From assembly GCA_943912855.1 (NCBI GenBank), contig CALTVC010000002.1:1-64000 (forward strand): a stretch of DNA of 64,000 nt. The letters run 5' to 3'. Made by a program: the position numbers and the translations under genes. Below the pieces are notes generated by a model. It searched no databases and was not told the origin of the DNA. It saw only the letters and a program-made list of their open reading frames with translations. The stretch is from an uncultured Flavobacterium sp. (GTDB lineage Bacteria; Bacteroidota; Bacteroidia; Flavobacteriales; Flavobacteriaceae). Positions 42,093 through 50,454 of the stretch are shown here, one piece after another (the first letter of the stretch is position 1; every line of letters starts with the position of its first letter).

Positions 42093-44909
42093 ATGATTAA
42101 ACAACTACTCGTGCTGGTCGCATTTCTTGCGGCCATAGGGAGTTATGCCCAGGGCAATGGCGTAATTTCCGGAAAAATTACAGACAAGGACAATAATTTT
42201 TCACTACCGGGCGCTACGGTGCGCTTTACAGGCAGCAACCGTTATACCATCTCTAACCAGATAGGTGATTATGAATTTTTAAACATTCCGGCGGGTACAT
42301 ACCAGGTTGAGGTATTGTACATAGGCTACCAGGCGCTATCGCAGGATGTAACCGTTGAAGCAGGCAAAACAACGGTGGTAAACTTCGATATCAGTACAAA
42401 TTCGGAAAATCTTAATGAGGTAGTAGTGGTGGGCGATCGTCTTCGCGGGCAGGCTCGTGCTCTGAACCAGCAGAAGAACAACCAGAACATTACTAACGTA
42501 ATTTCATCAGACCAGGTAGGACGTTTCCCTGATGCTAATATTGGCGACGCACTTAAACGTGTACCGGGCATTACCATGCAAAACGACCAGGGCGAAGCGC
42601 GTAACATTATTATCCGTGGTCTTGCTCCGGCACTAAACTCGGTAACCATTAACGGCGACCGTATCCCTTCAGCCGAAGGTGATAATCGTAACGTACAGAT
42701 GGACCTTATTCCGTCTGATATGATTGCTACCATGGAGGTAAACAAAACCCTTACACCTGATATGGATGGTGACGCGATAGGTGGTTCGGTAAACCTTATT
42801 ACCCGTGCCGCTCCTAACGGAGAAAGGATTTCGGCTACGCTTGCAGGTGGTTATGCTCCCATAAGAGAAAATCCTATTTATACCGCGGGTCTCGTGTACG
42901 GTAACCGTTACCTGAACAACAAGCTTGGCGTAGTTGTAAGTGCTTCGTACAATAATAACGATTTTGGTTCGGACAACGTGGAGGCCGTTTGGGTAAATGA
43001 CGATGCAGGTAATACCTATGTAGAGGAAATGGACATCCGTAAGTATGATGTACAACGTGTACGCCGCAGTGGTGCCATTGCTTTCGATTATAAATTTAAC
43101 GATAACAATACTATTTACGGTAATGCCATGTACAACTGGAGGGATGACCGTGAAAACCGTTTCCGTACTACGTATGATGACATTGAGGCAAATTACGCCG
43201 CTAATGGCACTACCATAGAAAGTTTTACAGGTCGTGTAAAACGCGAAACAAAAGGTGGTATAGACAACAGCCGTAACAAAAGTCGCAGGCTGGAAGACCA
43301 GCGTGTACAGAACTACTCGCTGCGTGGTGAGCACCTGCTTACTCCAAGCCTTGATATGGATTGGCAAATGAACTACGCCAAGGCGCGTGAATTCCGTCCG
43401 GGTGAGCGGTACATAGAATTTGAACAGGAAGGTCTTGCTTTTACCCAGGATGTTTCTAACCCTAAAAGGCCATTCATTGGTACAACCGGTGAAAACGCGA
43501 GTTCGTTTGCACAATCAGCTCTAACTGAGAACAGAGACGATACCTCTGAAAGCGAATTTGGTGCTAAGGTCAACTTTCGTTTTCCTCTATCTGTAATTGA
43601 AGGACAAAAAGGACGTTTAAGGACAGGTGCTCGTGTACGCATAAAAGATAAAGACCGTAACAACATTTTCTATTCTTACGAAAATGTAGGTGATGCGCCT
43701 ACGTTAGCACAAGTACCTACAAGCTACTTTAGTGGTAATGGTTTTAATCCGGGAAGCAAATACGTACCGGGGCTGTTTGCTTCGGCAAATTACCTGGGTA
43801 ACCTGGCACTGAACAACAGCACGTTGTTTACCAGCGAGCTGGATCCATCTGAATATCTTGCGGTAAACTATAAGGCAAAAGAAAACATTTATGCAGGTTA
43901 CGTGCGTTGGGATCAGGACCTTACCTCTAAACTATCTATGATACTGGGTGCACGTATAGAGAATACGAACATTGATTATACGGGTAACAGGGTTCTAGAC
44001 GAGGAAGAGCTTGAAGGTACAATTACCAATACCAACTCATACACTAACGTGTTGCCAAACCTTCAGTTTAAATATAATGCTACAGATGATTTGGTACTAA
44101 GAGCCGCCTTTACTACGGCGCTTGCAAGACCTGATTATTATGCATTGGCTCCGTATGTAAACAATATTGCTGCAGATTCTGAAATCATAGCCGGTAACCC
44201 TGACCTGAAGGCTACGTACTCGTACAACTATGATTTTATGGCTGAGAATTATTTTAAATCGGTAGGACTGGTATCGGGTGGCGCATTCTACAAAAAGCTT
44301 AACAACTTTATCTATACGTACAGTAACAACCAGTACAATACAGCTGATTTTGCTGCTGATTTCCCTGGGCAGGCTAACCCTGTTCCTGCAGGCGAGGAAT
44401 GGACATTCATTCAGTCGCGTAACGGGCAAAGTGTAGACGTATATGGTTTTGAGGTGGCTTTCCAGCGCCAGCTTGATTTCCTGCCGGGATTCCTTAAACA
44501 TTTTGGTATTTATACTAACTATACTTTTACAGAGTCTAAGGCCAAAGGCATTACAAACGAAGATGGTGAAGAACGCAAAGGCATGAGCCTTCCGGGTACA
44601 GCACCGCACATGTTTAACGGTTCGCTTTTCTGGGATAACAACAAGTTCTCTGCAAGGGTATCGGTTAACTACGCTTCAGATTATCTAGATGAGTTGGGTT
44701 CAGACGCATTCCAGGACAGCTACTACGACAAACAACTTTTCCTTGATGCCAATGCATCATACAAAATAACCAAGAACCTGCGCATTTTTGCTGAAGCAAA
44801 TAACCTTACTAACCAACCGCTACGTTACTACCAGGGAATTTCTTCAAGGACAAAACAGGTAGAGTTTTATGAAGGACGTTTTAACCTGGGAGTTAAATTC
44901 GACTTTTAG
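42093..44909 (+). CDS. TonB-dependent receptor linked to phytase
   Basis: A 938-aa outer-membrane receptor. A signal peptide (LLVLVAFLAAIGSYAQ) is followed by a carboxypeptidase-regulatory-like domain (LPGATVRFTGSNRYTISN), a TonB-box region (LNEVVVVGDRLRGQ), a plug with RFPDANIGDALKRVPGITM and NIIIRGLAPALNSV, and a barrel ending RFNLGVKFDF. There is no SusD partner. The plug type (IGDALKRVPGI) resembles the receptors related to CirA/FecA rather than SusC. It lies 24 bases before a phytase gene, so it may import phosphorylated inositol or metal-phytate complexes. The substrate is inferred from this neighbour only. Confidence 0.92.
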   Translation: MIKQLLVLVAFLAAIGSYAQGNGVISGKITDKDNNFSLPGATVRFTGSNRYTISNQIGDYEFLNIPAGTYQVEVLYIGYQALSQDVTVEAGKTTVVNFDISTNSENLNEVVVVGDRLRGQARALNQQKNNQNITNVISSDQVGRFPDANIGDALKRVPGITMQNDQGEARNIIIRGLAPALNSVTINGDRIPSAEGDNRNVQMDLIPSDMIATMEVNKTLTPDMDGDAIGGSVNLITRAAPNGERISATLAGGYAPIRENPIYTAGLVYGNRYLNNKLGVVVSASYNNNDFGSDNVEAVWVNDDAGNTYVEEMDIRKYDVQRVRRSGAIAFDYKFNDNNTIYGNAMYNWRDDRENRFRTTYDDIEANYAANGTTIESFTGRVKRETKGGIDNSRNKSRRLEDQRVQNYSLRGEHLLTPSLDMDWQMNYAKAREFRPGERYIEFEQEGLAFTQDVSNPKRPFIGTTGENASSFAQSALTENRDDTSESEFGAKVNFRFPLSVIEGQKGRLRTGARVRIKDKDRNNIFYSYENVGDAPTLAQVPTSYFSGNGFNPGSKYVPGLFASANYLGNLALNNSTLFTSELDPSEYLAVNYKAKENIYAGYVRWDQDLTSKLSMILGARIENTNIDYTGNRVLDEEELEGTITNTNSYTNVLPNLQFKYNATDDLVLRAAFTTALARPDYYALAPYVNNIAADSEIIAGNPDLKATYSYNYDFMAENYFKSVGLVSGGAFYKKLNNFIYTYSNNQYNTADFAADFPGQANPVPAGEEWTFIQSRNGQSVDVYGFEVAFQRQLDFLPGFLKHFGIYTNYTFTESKAKGITNEDGEERKGMSLPGTAPHMFNGSLFWDNNKFSARVSVNYASDYLDELGSDAFQDSYYDKQLFLDANASYKITKNLRIFAEANNLTNQPLRYYQGISSRTKQVEFYEGRFNLGVKFDF

Positions 44910-44933
44910 TAACTTTGAATTTTTACACAAATT

Positions 44934-45995
44934 ATGAAAAAACACATAACACTGTTTGCCGCTCTTGCACTATTAGCATCATGCAAAAGCGAACTTGCAC
45001 CTGTAAAACCAGATGCTATAAAGCCTACCGTGGTTACGCAGCCTACTCCGCATGATACCGATGACCCATCTATATGGATTAACCCGGCGGATGCCACTAA
45101 AAGCTTAATCATAGGAACAGATAAGGATACCGATGGCGGTTTGTACGTATACGATCTCAACGGTAAAATAATCAACAAAAGTGAAACCCTTAAAAGGCCT
45201 AACAATGTAGACATAGCTTATGGACTTACCATAAGTGGTAAGACCTACGATGTGGCTATAACTACAGAGCGCGAACGCGATATGATTCGTATTTTCTCTA
45301 TACCTGATATGAAACCGCTGGATAACGGTGGAATACCAGTATTTGACGGAGAAACTGAAAAGGGACCTATGGGAGTTGCCATTTATACCCGCCCTTCTGA
45401 TAAGGCCATATTTGCCATAGTGGGTCGTAAAAGTGGTCCATCGGGGTCGTACCTGTGGCAGTATAAAATATCTGATTCGGGTAATGGATATGCCACGGCA
45501 CAAGCGGTACGTAAATTCGGCAGCTTTAGCGGTAAGAAAGAAATTGAAGCCATAGCGGTAGATAACGAACTGGGATACCTTTATTATTGCGATGAAACTG
45601 TAGGGATTAAAAAATACATAGCCGATCCGGATGCTAAGAATGACAAAGAGTTGGCTTTATTTGGCACTGAAGGTTTTGTATCTGACCACGAAGGCATAGC
45701 CATTTACAAGAAAACCGCTACTACAGGTTATATATTGGTTTCTAACCAGCAGTCTAACACCTTTATGGTTTTTGCAAGAGAAGGAGATAAGGGGAATATA
45801 AACAGTCATACACTATTAGCAGAAATACCTACATCTACCATAGAGTGCGACGGAGCCGATGCTACAAGCATTAACTTAGGTGGTAAATTCCCTAACGGTA
45901 TGCTGGTAGCCATGAGCAACGGAATGACATTCCATTATTACGACTGGAACATCATTCAAAAGCTTATTGATGAAGGCTATGGTTTAAAAAAATAA
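44934..45995 (+). CDS. Beta-propeller phytase (3-phytase), lipoprotein
   Basis: A 353-aa protein with a lipoprotein signal (LFAALALLASCK). The propeller signatures of BPP phytases are clear: HDTDDPSIWINP, LIIGTDKDTDGGLYVYDL, RPNNVDIAYGL, KEIEAIAVDNELGYLYYCDE and VSDHEGIAIYK. The acidic residues in these loops bind the calcium ions that hold and polarise phytate. It removes phosphate from inositol hexakisphosphate at the cell surface or in the periplasm. It is co-transcribed with the upstream TonB receptor and followed by a strong terminator at 46091. Confidence 0.95.
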   Translation: MKKHITLFAALALLASCKSELAPVKPDAIKPTVVTQPTPHDTDDPSIWINPADATKSLIIGTDKDTDGGLYVYDLNGKIINKSETLKRPNNVDIAYGLTISGKTYDVAITTERERDMIRIFSIPDMKPLDNGGIPVFDGETEKGPMGVAIYTRPSDKAIFAIVGRKSGPSGSYLWQYKISDSGNGYATAQAVRKFGSFSGKKEIEAIAVDNELGYLYYCDETVGIKKYIADPDAKNDKELALFGTEGFVSDHEGIAIYKKTATTGYILVSNQQSNTFMVFAREGDKGNINSHTLLAEIPTSTIECDGADATSINLGGKFPNGMLVAMSNGMTFHYYDWNIIQKLIDEGYGLKK

Positions 45996-46484
45996 CCATA
46001 AAGCGGAAATAAATTCCAGAGTTGAATTTTTTCAATAAATACAAAGAGTGTAATCGGCCCTCCTGAAACATCTTTGAACCTATTAAAATTAACAACGCCA
46101 TTGTATTGCAATGGTGTTGTTTTTTTATATTTACTTCAAAGCGAACCTTCACAACACACTAAACAACAGCCAGTTAAAAGCTCATAAAACTCAACTTAAT
46201 ATTATGATTTATCGTTTAAAACTATCGATATACTAATGATAATGTTAGCCTGGTACAATAACTAACATTTATGCAGGTGTCGCTTACATGATATTTTACA
46301 TCATTTTTGTACCCCTGAGGTTGTACTACAGTGCCGCCATTAATCTTACATACACGCAACATAAAATCATTTGAATAATTTGCTAAACATAAGATGCAAA
46401 GTAAAGATTACAAATAATAGAATAAATAAAGGATTTCCATGTGAAATTTGGGAATAAAATAAAACAAACTCTCACCTTAAAGTA
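45996..46484. other. Convergent intergenic region, mostly without features
   Basis: These 489 bases lie between the phytase gene and the leftward DUF2589 cluster. They hold the phytase terminator at 46091-46126. A weaker hairpin (AATGTTAG 46241-46248 / CTAACATT 46262-46269) may serve the leftward cluster. Nothing else is recognised. Confidence 0.5.
46091..46126 (+). terminator. Terminator of the receptor-phytase operon
   Basis: The stem AACAACGCCATTG / CAATGGTGTTGTT (13 pairs, one G-T) with a 5-nt loop runs into T7. Confidence 0.88.
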
Positions 46485-46952
46485 CTACGATATCTGTCTT
46501 TTCAGTATGTCTTCATATCCCTCAACCATCAGCTTAAACCCTTCAGGGGTTTCCTGCGGAGAGAAAATTATTTCTATACTCCCCACAGATCCTTTTGGCT
46601 TGCGATCAAACATGCCACTTTTGTGCGAAAAGTGCAGTTGAAGCTCACCATTTTCAACCTCCATCTCAAAATCAGCCTTTAAAATTGCTTTGTCAAGCCT
46701 CGATAATGTAAGAGGTACAAGTGTAATTAAGGGCACAGAAACATCTACGTTGTCTACATTACCATCTGCATCTACATGCGGATATTGTACAATAACGGTT
46801 TTAGGCACCAGTTTATCTTTATTATCCTTATAATCAAAAGTTTCTGTAAAATATTTATCCAGCAAATCTTCGTTTTTGTCCATTAACGAATCGCTTGCCC
46901 CCACTATAGCATCTTGTATAGCAGTAACAAATTTTTTAAAGCTGAGCATCAT
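46485..46952 (-). CDS. Divergent DUF2589-like protein
   Basis: A 155-aa protein with no signal peptide or membrane helix. The core SVPLITLVPLTLSRLDKAIL and KADFEMEV aligns with the central motif of the two other DUF2589-type proteins of the cluster (LPLLTIVPLNSL then DFDLE), so I regard it as a shortened paralogue. It lacks their N-terminal AN-MA-QT motif and the LPLPxG tail; the end instead reads TPEGFKLMVEGYEDILKRQ. It is the last gene of the cluster, 12 bases after the zinc-ribbon gene. Function unknown. Confidence 0.75.
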   Translation of the reverse strand: MMLSFKKFVTAIQDAIVGASDSLMDKNEDLLDKYFTETFDYKDNKDKLVPKTVIVQYPHVDADGNVDNVDVSVPLITLVPLTLSRLDKAILKADFEMEVENGELQLHFSHKSGMFDRKPKGSVGSIEIIFSPQETPEGFKLMVEGYEDILKRQIS

Positions 46953-46964
46953 ATCAATTAGGTG

Positions 46965-47162
46965 TTAAGATTGTTGTGCCGAAAGGCGTTTAACAGATTC
47001 AAGTTTCTCCATAGTGTCATGCACTACTGCCCTGCTTTCCTGGGCTATGCCTATGGTTGCCTGGCAATGTGTACAGCTGAATTGCACACCCGAAAGCATT
47101 TGTTTGGTATCAAATAATATTTCTCCTGTGCCACACTCCGGGCATTTTATCTTTTGTTCCAT
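46965..47162 (-). CDS. Small zinc-ribbon protein
   Basis: A 65-aa protein with two CxxC knuckles, Cys7/Cys10 (IKCPECGTG) and Cys30/Cys33 (FSCTHCQAT), 19 residues apart. That is a treble-clef or zinc-ribbon arrangement. The C-terminal 30 residues are helical (AVVHDTMEKLESVKRLSAQ). It is placed between two DUF2589-type genes, 17 bases after the first and 12 bases before the second, so it is almost certainly part of that unit. A role as adaptor or assembly factor is a guess. Confidence 0.8.
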   Translation of the reverse strand: MEQKIKCPECGTGEILFDTKQMLSGVQFSCTHCQATIGIAQESRAVVHDTMEKLESVKRLSAQQS

Positions 47163-47179
47163 TATTGTAAATTTTATGA

Positions 47180-47800
47180 TTATTTAGTTTCCGCAACGTG
47201 AATTGCCCGATTGTAAAGTTCTATAATTGACAAAACCCCCGATGGCAGTGGCAATGTTGCCGCATTAAGGTTAACTTTTATTTTATTTGAAACACTGCTC
47301 CTATTTTGGTTTACATTACGATCATGGCTGTCATTAGTTATCTTGCCAAATAACTGTGCCTTCTTCTCTGTGATTTTTTTTCTGTCATCTATTACAGCAG
47401 GTTCATATCCTACATAGGAAGATATTTCAAGGTCAAAATCAATATTAACCTTATCCACTACTAAAGAATTAAGAGGTACTATGGTCAGTAAAGGCAGGCT
47501 AAAATAACTTGTAACTGTTTCTGTAGTATACTTTGTTTCTTCAGATACCGGATTTCCATCTTCATCTGTTTCGGCAGGTACAGGTACCATTACAGACTTG
47601 CTTATGGCCATCTTAATTAAAACAGGCTCATAGCTCTCATCATCAACTTTTGTAAAACAGTAATCCAATAAAAAGCGGGTTTGCCCCTGCGCCATTACCA
47701 CATTTGCCTTAGATACCGCCACCAGTGGCGCGCTTATAAGCGATTCTATATCCAGGCTGCGGCTAAAATTAGGATCAAAAGATCTGCTTGCTGTTGCCAT
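47180..47800 (-). CDS. DUF2589 family protein
   Basis: A 206-aa protein with no signal peptide. It shares three blocks with the next upstream protein: ANVVMAQGQTRFLLDYCF near residues 34-51, SLPLLTIVPLNSLVVDKV followed by IDFDLE near 99-122, and ATLPLPSGVLSIIELYNRA near the C-terminus. These blocks define what I recognise as the DUF2589 family, whose function is unknown. The alternation of short strands suggests a beta-sandwich. The region between blocks 2 and 3 (about residues 125-170) is polar and variable. Confidence 0.78.
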   Translation of the reverse strand: MATASRSFDPNFSRSLDIESLISAPLVAVSKANVVMAQGQTRFLLDYCFTKVDDESYEPVLIKMAISKSVMVPVPAETDEDGNPVSEETKYTTETVTSYFSLPLLTIVPLNSLVVDKVNIDFDLEISSYVGYEPAVIDDRKKITEKKAQLFGKITNDSHDRNVNQNRSSVSNKIKVNLNAATLPLPSGVLSIIELYNRAIHVAETK

Positions 47801-47868
47801 ATTTTATTTTTTTAAACAGATTAGCCCAAAGGCTAATCTGTTATTAATAGATAATAAAATGTTTATTA

Positions 47869-48570
47869 TTAATTTGTACCGCCACCACCAGACTTATTAC
47901 CAGAAGTACCAGCCGGTAACGTAATAGGACTAATAGTTTGTGTAAATGCCTCAATTATGGTATTAACACCTTTAGGTAATGGCAACTGCCCCGCATGTAC
48001 ATTTACCGTATATTTTGCAGAGTTGCTTTTTTGGTAATGTGTATCGTGCTGGGTAGTACTTTTAGAGTCGTAACTGGCACTACCTTTAACGGTTACAGAT
48101 AGAATACCCCAGCCTAACTTTGCTTCAATACTTGCTTCAGCTTTTGTTTCGGTAGATGTTGAATCAGATTGAGACTCGTCATAGCTTGATTTAACCTCCA
48201 TATCAAAATTGATGTCTACCGTTTGTACCGCAAGCGAGTTTAATGGTACAATAGTTAGCATAGGGAGATCAAATTCTGTTGTAATTGGGGTAACTTTTGC
48301 ATCCGTTGCATTGCCGTTGTCATCATACGTCGCTGTAATGATACCTTTAGTTAAAGACATCTTTATCATGATAGGAGTATAGCTTGAAGTGTCTTTGCCG
48401 TCACTACCTTTAGTTGTGGTTTTATTAAAACAGGTATCAAGCATAAACTTGGTTTGCGTTAATGCCATCGATGCGTTTGCAGTGGCTGCAGCATTAAGCG
48501 GACCCCCAATAAGCGAGTCCATGGGCAATCCTGTGAATTGCTGTGCAATGGATAAAAGTTCACTTTGCAT
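47869..48570 (-). CDS. DUF2589 family protein with Gly-rich tail
   Basis: A 233-aa protein with no signal peptide. The three family blocks are present: ANASMALTQTKFMLDTCF near residues 30-48, LPMLTIVPLNSLAVQTVD followed by INFDMEV, and AGQLPLPKGVNTIIEAF near the end. A Ser/Thr-rich insert (SDSTSTETKAEASIEAKL) separates blocks 2 and 3, and the C-terminus is flexible (SGNKSGGGGTN). It is a paralogue of the gene that follows 68 bases later. It is immediately downstream (66 bases) of the muramidase gene. Function unknown. Confidence 0.78.
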   Translation of the reverse strand: MQSELLSIAQQFTGLPMDSLIGGPLNAAATANASMALTQTKFMLDTCFNKTTTKGSDGKDTSSYTPIMIKMSLTKGIITATYDDNGNATDAKVTPITTEFDLPMLTIVPLNSLAVQTVDINFDMEVKSSYDESQSDSTSTETKAEASIEAKLGWGILSVTVKGSASYDSKSTTQHDTHYQKSNSAKYTVNVHAGQLPLPKGVNTIIEAFTQTISPITLPAGTSGNKSGGGGTN

Positions 48571-48636
48571 AATTAAATGATTTTGATTAATAAATTATAG
48601 ATTTGATATATATCCAAAGTTTAAAGAGGGGCAGTA

Positions 48637-49497
48637 TTATAACTTTTTAAGGCTATCCAGGCTACCGTTAAAAATGTTGGTATCAACCTGCCCGGTAACG
48701 CCATTTACTGTAGCACTACCACTGTTTTGCCAAAAAGTATATGAAGTCCAGCCTGGAGGTAATACGGGAGGCTGGTTTTGATAAGCTGCAATCCATAGCG
48801 GGTATTTCTCAAAACCTGATGGATTTAAGAAAAACTCCTTCCAGAATGCTTTGTTTGTATAAATTATGGGTACCCTGTGTGTTTTATCTTCTACATAGTT
48901 AAGCCAGTCCTTTAGTAACTGTATGGATGCAGCTCGGTTATCTTTAATATATTGATTTAAAGCAGCAGTATCTGCAGGATCTTTGCCTACCTGCCATTCC
49001 ACGTCTACAACCGGTGGCAAAACACCAGGTAATGAGAAATCTATATCTGAACTTAAAAAATTTTCTGCCTGCGTTATGGCACTACCGGCTTTAAATGTAA
49101 AAAAGTGATAAGCCCCCCGCATAATATCGTACTGTTTTAAGGCTGCCTGATAAGCACTGAATTTATCATCTTTATAAGTTGAACCCTGGCTTGCCTTACA
49201 AAATACAAAGCTTACATTATTTACTAAAACCGGCCAGTTTATAGCTCCGTTATGGTGCGAAATGTCTATACCCTTTAGCGTATTACCGTTGTTCTCTGTT
49301 GCATAAAGCACCGCATACGTTTGTGGTCCTGCTATACCATCCGGGACAAGATTGTGTTGCGCCTGAAATTGTTTTAAGGCCGACTCTGTATTGGGACCGA
49401 ATATGCCATCGGGAGTTAGATTAAAACCAAATGTAATAAGCTGTTGCTGAAGCGTTTTTACCGCACTTCCCGTTGAGCCTGATTTTAGTATTTCCAT
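48637..49497 (-). CDS. GH25 muramidase with N-terminal peptidoglycan-binding domain
   Basis: A 286-aa protein. Residues about 4-66 are a PG_binding_1 fold (GSTGSAVKTLQQQLITFGF, PDGIFGPNTESALKQFQ, PDGIAGPQTYAVLY). The GH25 lysozyme barrel follows with GIDISHHNGAINW near residue 74, PPVVDVEW near 165 (the catalytic DxE) and YPLWIAAYQNQPP. It hydrolyses N-acetylmuramyl-N-acetylglucosamine bonds. There is no signal peptide: the binding domain begins at residue 2. Export must therefore use another route, or the protein acts after lysis. It is the first gene of the DUF2589 cluster, and no phage structural genes surround it. Confidence 0.9.
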   Translation of the reverse strand: MEILKSGSTGSAVKTLQQQLITFGFNLTPDGIFGPNTESALKQFQAQHNLVPDGIAGPQTYAVLYATENNGNTLKGIDISHHNGAINWPVLVNNVSFVFCKASQGSTYKDDKFSAYQAALKQYDIMRGAYHFFTFKAGSAITQAENFLSSDIDFSLPGVLPPVVDVEWQVGKDPADTAALNQYIKDNRAASIQLLKDWLNYVEDKTHRVPIIYTNKAFWKEFFLNPSGFEKYPLWIAAYQNQPPVLPPGWTSYTFWQNSGSATVNGVTGQVDTNIFNGSLDSLKKL

Positions 49498-49776
49498 AGT
49501 AATGATTATTTGTTTTGTATACTTTTTTAAATCAATAGTTACTACTACATCGATTTAAACAAGACGAAATAAATAATAATCGCTACGCCATAAAAGGTAG
49601 AAAGCACTCAAACGAACAAATGGTAGAAAATACTTAAAATCCCCCCGTACAAAATCCTTTGGAAGGTATAAAACAAGAATCCCTGTTAAAGATAACTGTT
49701 GCAACTGTAGGTCAGTACATCAACAAATTTATCTTCAACAGGAATATCAATAATAAAAAACAGTCTTAAAGCATTG
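49498..49776 (-). promoter_or_regulatory. Promoter region of the muramidase/DUF2589 cluster with direct repeats
   Basis: This 279-base gap separates the signalling genes from the muramidase cluster. It contains two similar elements in direct orientation, AAAAGGTAGAAAGCACT at 49592-49608 and AAATGGTAGAAAATACT at 49618-49634, 26 bases apart. They could be binding sites for the NarL-type regulator encoded next door. No perfect TAnnTTTG promoter is visible. Confidence 0.4.
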
Positions 49777-50454
49777 TTAAGTAGTTATCTGGGGCAAATC
49801 CTCTACCCTGATAATGTTGTTCTGGATAGCATATATAACAAGTCCTGCAAGATTTTTTGCTCCGGTTTTTAAGAACATCGCATTTTTCCTGCCCTCAACC
49901 GTTCGCTGTGTAATAAATAGCATATCCCCTATTTCTTTAGCGGTTTTTTGCAGGCTTATGAGCCTTAGCACGTCTATTTCCCTGTCGGTTAATACATTTT
50001 GTGGTTCAAGAACAGGCTGCGGTGTACGCGATGAAAGCTGCTCCCTAATGGTAATAACCTGGTCTTCCATAAAATAAAATCCTTTATGGTATACTGTTTC
50101 AATAATGTCTACCAAGTCTTCTGGTGAAACACCCTTGGGCAAAAAAGCCGAAACCCCTGCCTTGAGCATAAACCCTAAAAATGAACGTTGGTAATGAGAT
50201 GATACCACAATAATTTTTATGGACGGATAATGCTGTTGCAGGTACTGTGTTATCTCTACTCCGTCAAGCTCCTGCAATTTAAGATCGAGAAGCAGTACGT
50301 CCGGCAGGTTTGTAGGAGTTTCAAGCAGCTTAAAAAATTCCTGCCCGCCGTGGGCTGTTACACATACAGCTATATGTTCCTGGGTGTTTAAATAACCGCC
50401 TAGTAACCTGGCAAATAATGTATCGTCGTCTACTATTGCTATTTTAATTTTCAC
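49777..50454 (-). CDS. NarL/LuxR-type response regulator
   Basis: A 225-aa protein. The receiver domain has the acidic pair (AIVDDD, residues 6-11), the phosphoacceptor Asp57 (VLLLDLKLQELDG) and the conserved Lys region (VSAFLPKGVSPEDLV). The C-terminal LuxR helix-turn-helix is clear: LTDREIDVLRLISLQKTAKE, then ITQRTVEGRKNAMFLKTGAK. Its start overlaps the kinase gene by 11 bases, so the two are a cognate pair. A likely target is its own operon or the muramidase/DUF2589 cluster 280 bases downstream; that link is inferred from position. Confidence 0.93.
   Translation of the reverse strand: MKIKIAIVDDDTLFARLLGGYLNTQEHIAVCVTAHGGQEFFKLLETPTNLPDVLLLDLKLQELDGVEITQYLQQHYPSIKIIVVSSHYQRSFLGFMLKAGVSAFLPKGVSPEDLVDIIETVYHKGFYFMEDQVITIREQLSSRTPQPVLEPQNVLTDREIDVLRLISLQKTAKEIGDMLFITQRTVEGRKNAMFLKTGAKNLAGLVIYAIQNNIIRVEDLPQITT

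Noticed and set aside
42669..43514. 281-codon open frame on the - strand inside the TonB receptor gene
   Set aside because: Antisense to the plug/barrel coding sequence, with a low-complexity I/V/T-rich translation and no domain signature.
46485..49497. Muramidase/DUF2589 cluster as a prophage or tailocin remnant
   Set aside because: No capsid, tail, terminase, integrase or baseplate signatures were found around it; only the lysozyme domain is phage-like, and it also occurs in bacteria.
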